Positions 58,437 to 64,000 of a DNA stretch of 64,000 nt are shown one piece after another. The first letter of the stretch is position 1. Each line of letters opens with the position of its first letter. This stretch comes from Haemaphysalis longicornis (Eukaryota; Arthropoda; Arachnida; Ixodida; Ixodidae). The position numbers and the translations under genes are program-made. Location of the stretch: assembly GCA_013339765.2 (NCBI GenBank), contig CM023457.1:30114411-30178410 (forward strand). Reading direction: 5' to 3'. Below the pieces are notes generated by a model, which was not told the DNA's origin, searched no databases, and saw nothing but the letters and a program-made list of their open reading frames with translations.

Positions 58437-58865
58437 CCTGCCTGGCCGCCATGAAGGCATGGAGGAGAAGAGGGGTGCCTAATCTGGGGGCCGTGCGCAC
58501 AACGTCGCCTTGGCAACAGACGCTTGGCCACAAATATGGCGGCGCACTCGCATGGTTGCCTGCATGCATTCCACGCTATTGAATACCGGCTATACTGTTC
58601 CGATAGGCAGGATCAAAACACACTGATAAATTCGCGGGACACATGTGGAGAACATTCATCAACAGAAACAAAATCGGTATATGAACCTTAATTTGCGGCT
58701 CCTGTATGATTGTAACCAGCTGCTTGTCGAAGCAGACATACATCATGTTGACAATATTATCGAAGTATCTGTCACGCGAGAGTACATATGTGAATTTTAA
58801 AAAGCGGTAATATTGGAAGCACCTATGTACCAGACATTTATATACGTATAAATACCGACCTGCCA

Positions 58866-59579
58866 CGCATATATCAACAGGGTAAAAAGTATAGGACCGT
58901 TGCTGTAAATTCTTACCTACCATAAACCATACCAGAAAAAAATGCCCGGTGCAAAGCCAGAGCGGCGCCCCTCGAACACATACAACTCTTTACTGCGGCG
59001 GGGTAGCTACACAATTCCGCTACAAAGTATCAAAGCTGGATGTTAAAATAACTAATCAAGTGTGGTTAAAGGACCGGGATAGACAAGAAATTCACTTACT
59101 GTCCTTTGGTTCAGCACGTGTATATAAATATAATATGGTGCTTGCCGAGAGCACCATAGTCCTTGCAGATATCCTCATCAAAATATCTTGCTCACCGGCC
59201 CCCCTTTTTCAGTTCCCAAAAGCGAAAATAAAGCAAGCACATATGCCTCGCAATGAACGGTGGGATAAATATTTTGTGACCAAGTTGTCAAGAAGAAAAA
59301 AGAGGAGGCTCAGCCACACGAGCTGAAGGATAGCCATAGACCATACGAGAAAAAATGCCCTGGAACGCTCCACGACGCGTCCCTCTATCTCATGCTAGAG
59401 TTTTGCTGGGGAAGAAATATACAGCTGCGATACGCCTAATAGAAACTCGATTGTAAGTTAACTTACAGGTGTGATCAAAAGCAGGGGTGGACAAGACATC
59501 GCTATCGTAACCAATCTTTCAGCATATTTCTATGATTAAGGTGGTGTACAAAATGTGGATCTTGTTGATTTCGTAACGG
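58866..59579. repeat. Degenerate ~415 bp satellite-like units
   Basis: CATAAACCATACCAG at 58921 and CATAGACCATACGAG at 59334 (spacing 413). GTGTGGTTAAAGG at about 59062 and GTGTGATCAAAAGC at about 59469 (spacing about 407). Two adjacent diverged units. Confidence 0.7.
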
Positions 59580-60254
59580 AAATTCTAGCTCCAGAGCCTG
59601 CCTCTTTCAACTTACGAAAGCCAAAATAACACAAGTATATATACCCTGCAACGAGCTTTTAAATAAACAACCGTCGGCTGCGCAGGTATGAAGAGGGAAA
59701 AATATGCAAATTGACAGTCTCAAATTTGGTGGTTATAAACAACACGCAAAGAAATCTACCATCGCAGCACCAATAAGGTGCCCATTATCTTTATAACAGT
59801 ATTTTTTTCTGGGTGTTAAATGTGCCCGTCGGTACGTATAGCAAAAAGAAATCGGGGCCAATGTATGCAATTCATTGAGGTAAAATATATTGAGCAGCAA
59901 TATTTCCCACGACACGTATCTACATAACACCCGACACCCACCAAGAAACACATATTATTCAAAGCAAACATTGCTAGTTCGGCCGACAGAAACCTTAACC
60001 CTTATGCCCGAAATTTTGTTTCAAGGTGTCTGAAAAATTATTTCACAGCCAGGGTATACATTACTCACTTACAATGTGTGTTTTCTTGAATAGCTTACAC
60101 TCTTTTCTTATGTTTCTTTTCTAACTGTGTACACTTCCACGGGCATATAATGAGCATTCTTTCTGTGGTTTTTTTATTACCTTGCTTTTTGAAGAGATAT
60201 GCGGCAATTCGTTTTAATTGTAAATTAGCGATGCTGCATATGCCTTGTATTTTT

Positions 60255-60659
60255 AGATGCGACGCATCTCTTGCTATGGGGAATGTACCTCCTGCGTCGT
60301 CGGCGTCCGCACACCACCTGCGCATGTGCAACTCTCCCCCGTTCTTCTCTCCGACAGCTGGCGCAACACTCTCACTCCGTCTCATTATCATAAACAACAA
60401 CAGCTGCGCGCGCGCGCTTCGCTCCGCTCGCGTCGGCTCCGGCGCGCAAGTGCGCGCATGCGCGACTCTCCTCCGCTGTCTCCTCTCCTTCAGGCGCTGT
60501 GAATATAAAGCGTATGAGAACACCCGCATGTGATGGAATGCATCATACGCGTTCACAACACGTTTCACCCGATTTAGAGAATCAACCCAATGGAAACGCC
60601 AATTGAACCCCCCGATGCGTCGCATCACATCAGGGTTTCCTCGCGGGAAGATGGGCGTA
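60255..60659 (+). mobile_element. Non-autonomous element (family copy C)
   Basis: 405 bp present here but absent at the equivalent place in copy 1 (about 42412), which has an uninterrupted ATTTTTT. Here ATTTTT occurs on both sides (60249-60254 and 60660-60665). Inverted repeats GATGCGACGCATC (60256-60268) and its complement (60614-60626) are each also internally palindromic. A 33-base tail with a small TTCC/GGAA hairpin follows the second. Interior motifs (GGAGAGGAG, CAGCTGTTG, GACGCCGACGACG on the reverse strand) match copies A and B. Confidence 0.85.
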
Positions 60660-61289
60660 ATTTTTCATACTTTCATACTTTTTACGGGCTTAGTACTTGC
60701 AAGCGTTTCTTTGAGTCTAAAAATATGTGTGTACAAGTGTTTGTACGTGTGTGCACATGTATATGTATATTTATATGAAAAAAGATATTCATTTTTATTC
60801 TTGTTTTTATTAATGACTCTCACGTCTTTTAATGCTCTTGTTTTAATCATTAGCATTTTGTTAACCTCATTTCTTATACTCTGTTTCTGGCTAGACTCAC
60901 ACTTTTACCTATTCCTCTGATTATTGCAGCAATCCCTCTGCTAAAGTGTATAAATAGGCAGGTCTGCTATGAAATAAATTAACTGAAATATTTTCTGCCA
61001 TTACAGTGCTGCTGTAATTGTGTACAGGGTGCTTATTATGTCTCTCCGACCATACGTACCTTATTCCGAGAATTCCTCCGCTTAGACGAGAAATAAAGAA
61101 TGTGCAACTACTTTTCATACTTAAGCCCGTTTTAATGATAAAGACAGGGTTCCTGTCGTGGCAAAGGCGATTAGTGTTCATATTATAGTAGCGCGCGGGT
61201 GTGCCTTTGTCAATATAGAAAAGCCAAAAAAATTGAGAATATCCGCCTCGCAATAAGCAATAAAATAAACTACGTTGGGCTGTCCACGT

Positions 61290-61940
61290 ATGAAGTGGAT
61301 GAAAACAGGATGCTCACTGCTATAAATTGTTGCCGGCCATAAACCATGCAGGAAAACAATGCCCTGCGCGGCATTACAATGGCACCCCTTTAGGTCATAA
61401 AAGATACTATTGCCGGCCGTTAGCTACGCGCTTCCAAAACGTATAATGGAAACTCGATTGTGAATTCACTGAGGTGTGGTCAAAGCACATGGGTGGACAA
61501 GGTATCGGAAACCCATCACAAATTTCAGCACATTCGAGTAACTATGAAGGGGTTCTTGTCCGGCGAAATATGCTTCTACTTCTCATTACCAAAAATTCTA
61601 GCGTGCGGCCGTGCCGCTGTATGATGAAAAAGCCACAAAAAACAAGCACATATATACCTCAATCAACAACGGAAAAAAAAACGCGTTTGAGAACCAGGTA
61701 TCAACAGGACCAACACAGGAGACTCGAGAAGCAAGTACATATACATCGAAACCAGTATACAAATAAACAAATATACATGCCAAAGCTGGAGCTCCTCAGT
61801 GGCACCCATGTATTTACACAAAAGTTTATTACTGCGGTTTAGCTATGCGCTTCCGAAATGCATAATCAAAACTCGACAGTGAATTACTTAGTAGGTGTGG
61901 TCAAAGGCAAGGTTTGACATGAAATTGCTATTGTAGTGCT
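61290..61940. repeat. Degenerate ~415 bp satellite-like units
   Basis: Counterpart of 43020-43700 in the second block. GTGTGGTCAAAGCACATGGG at about 61475 and GTGTGGTCAAAGGCAAGG at about 61894 (spacing about 418). Confidence 0.7.
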
Positions 61941-61989
61941 AATGTTACCCCATTTGCATGACTTTCGCGGTATGCATGCCGTTTATTAT

Positions 61990-62459
61990 TTATTTATTGA
62001 CCTCAGCCGTGACGTGGCCTTCATACAGGAAATCATTATTTAAAGTGATGATGACGCCAAGAATTCTGTACACTGCTTTGCTCATGGCTATTGGTGTCTG
62101 CAGACCGCAATGCAAAGTCATTATGGTGGTGCGAATACTTTTATTACGAAAACACAATCCTTTAATATTGTCACCTGTGAGAGGGCGTGGGAGGAAAATT
62201 TCCACTCGTTCACAGTGTCATTGGCGGGGAGATCAAACCTTATAAAAAGCCAGAACTCGGAAAGCCTTTTTGTGCTCCTAAAAACGCCCGGTACGGAGCG
62301 CACCCCGAAATCTAATTGATGGGATGTTGTTACGGCGTGCAAGGGGCCAGTGACTTGGCACGCGAAGTGGAAAGAAGGACGCTTGGACTCTGGTTCTGGC
62401 CATGGTTTTAACGAAAAACCAGCGTAGTAGATGTGACGAGGAATCCCTACTTGGCGCAC
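61990..62459 (-). pseudogene. Broken duplicate of the open frame at 43737
   Basis: Same sequence as 43737-44201, but with a two-base insertion near 62213 that shifts the frame and a three-base insertion near 62050. Replacement differences (Ser/Cys, Asp/Tyr) are also present. Called a pseudogene only relative to the other copy; whether either is a gene is uncertain. Confidence 0.3.
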
Positions 62460-64000
62460 ATGGTGGCGCGGCGAGTCCCAGGCATGGTTGACTCGCTAGT
62501 TTGTCAACAGCGAGTTTTTAAAGCTGGTATTCAGGACCGTAATTCCTGTAAACATTTCCTACAATGGGCTGGTGTCCTGCTCTATTACCATTAATCAAAA
62601 GTGTCCAAAAAAAATTACGACTAGCTAGTTAACGATTTCTCACCGCATCCCAAATCCCGATTCGACAAAGGGTGAGGGAGGCCCTTGATAGCCAGGAGGT
62701 CAACAGAGTCGACGAGGATACGTAGCAAAACTTGAAAAGAAACATTAGGGCTGCCCCGGACTGGGTCTGCTCCGTACTTCCTTTTGTTCGGCTTGTATTT
62801 GCGAAAAATGTATTCCCCTTCTGTAGACAACGGATATTTCTAAGTGAAGAAGTCTAAGTACTCGTCTTATATTACCATTTTTCGTTTCTTACGCCTTACG
62901 TTCATAGCGGCTGTCTCTACGTTACTGTTCATTTATTCTATGAGGTAAAGATTTGTTATTACTGGAATTCATAAACGGACTAATTTCTTCAGATGGTAAA
63001 AACCCACTTGAGAAGCTGTGTATTTGTCTTAACAGGTACGAATTACAGACGTACGTTTTCTGGATATTTGCAAGTACAAACTTTCTGCGGGAAGAAAATA
63101 CTTCATGGGCGTGCTGATAATAATGTATTACAGAAAGGTTGTGGCGTTTTTTCGTGACTGGAACCTCAGTGCGTACACAGCTGCCATGCTGAGAGGCAGT
63201 AAAATTCGCTCACCGGAAACCTCAAGTGTATGCCGCTTGTTTTCAGGACCCTGGTTCTGATGTTGATCAACTCAGTAGGCATCGGCGTGCTGGGTTTGAA
63301 GGTCGACATCCTTGTTTAAAGATGAAATGGGCGAATTTCAAGCTGTAAAAGCTCGCTATATCACCGCTGTTGACTGGATTGGAGACAACGGCTTCTTCGA
63401 GATCCGGCCAAAAGCTGGTGATGTCGACGATCAACGCCTGTACACTGACGCTTGCTTTCTATAGCCGTGAAGAAACAATCCTCCACTCAATTCTCGCAGC
63501 TAACAATATCAATATTTGTTACGGCGTTAACAATAAACGACGTAGGCCACCCATACAGAATCCCAAAAGAAATCGACGCTGACTACTATAAATCCTGGCT
63601 GCGTATAAGCCGTACGTAAACAAAGGGAAATGAATAAAGGGCTCATTCAAGGCACCCACGCATACAAGCTGCAGAGCAGCGCCCATATCCCCATTCAGAG
63701 AAGAAATAAGATTTCCCTTGCAGTGAATCGAAATTGAATGTTAATATAATTAGCATCTCTGGTCCCACTGCACGGGAAGGAGATACTGACATCGTAGCCC
63801 AGAAGTTTAGCGAAATTCTAGCACATGCAACATTTTTAAACTATAACATCCTTTTGGTTATTCTCAACATTGAAATATTTGTCGCGCGCGCGTAGTTTTG
63901 TTGGAATTACAAAATGGAATAAAAAGCAAATTACATTCAATGAAATCACAATCCTGGAAAAACAATGTTTTACCGCCAAGGTTTCAAGCAGGAAAATATA

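Larger units (their letters stand above)
57501..58865. other. No gene seen
   Basis: Holds the hairpin cluster at 57667-57732 and a short tandem duplication at 58387-58436. A minus-strand frame at 58075-58569 is not recognised. Confidence 0.45.
59580..64000. repeat. 4 kb duplicated block, copy 2 (runs off the window)
   Basis: Collinear with 41736-45744. Contains the extra element at 60255-60659 and the satellite-like units at 61290-61940. From about 61130 onward it is nearly identical to copy 1. Confidence 0.88.

Noticed and set aside
58075..58569. Minus-strand open frame of 164 codons
   Set aside because: Not recognised, includes a perfect 25 bp tandem duplication, and has no splice or start support.

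Overview
The window looks like nuclear DNA of a hard (ixodid, probably metastriate) tick. The main clue is a tRNA-headed SINE that I recognise as the tick Ruka type. Others are short exons with spliceosomal junctions, TTAA and TA transposons, and decayed LTR and non-LTR retrotransposons. There is no prokaryotic gene organisation, no CRISPR array, and no intact long gene.

Layout. 0-15 kb: two exons on the minus strand (14388-14497 and 2742-2958) have good splice sites and compatible phase. They probably belong to one gene with a galectin-like domain. The roughly 11.4 kb between them would be an intron holding a plus-strand Ty3/gypsy remnant with a SCAN-like Gag (4796-7020) and an I-like non-LTR element with EN, RT and RNase H (about 7676-11744). 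A pogo/Tigger-like remnant lies downstream at 717-1320. 15.2-22.6 kb: a structurally complete but mutated minus-strand Ty3/gypsy element with TG..CA LTRs, a GTAT target duplication and a primer site matching the 3' end of tRNA-Leu. Its gag gene is split by a 726 bp repeat element and one LTR by a foldback insert. 22.6-27.6 kb: repeat-rich spacer with a 5'-truncated Jockey/CR1-like element. 27.6-41.5 kb: a tandem duplication with a 4 bp microhomology junction. Each copy carries a SINE into which a 520 bp element is nested. The second copy is expanded by a 6.5 kb hAT-like insertion with 8 bp target duplications. 41.7-64 kb: a long array of degenerate repeats of about 415 bp, a 4 kb duplicated block (41736-45744 and 59580-64000), TTAA elements, a third SINE and a possible 3.5 kb TIR element.

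The most interesting theme is one family of non-autonomous elements (20702-21427, 27764-28283, 31430-31949, 60255-60659). They share a 13-16 bp subterminal inverted repeat, one asymmetric tail of 31-33 bp with a hairpin, GC-rich interiors and insertion into A/T runs. They sit inside a Ty3/gypsy gag gene, a SINE (seen twice through the duplication) and the satellite-like block. Empty-site comparisons within the window support these boundaries.

There is no pathway or operon to describe. The only plausible host gene is the split galectin-like one, and its remaining exons are not visible. Family names come from motifs read by eye, so they are inference unless a diagnostic motif is stated.
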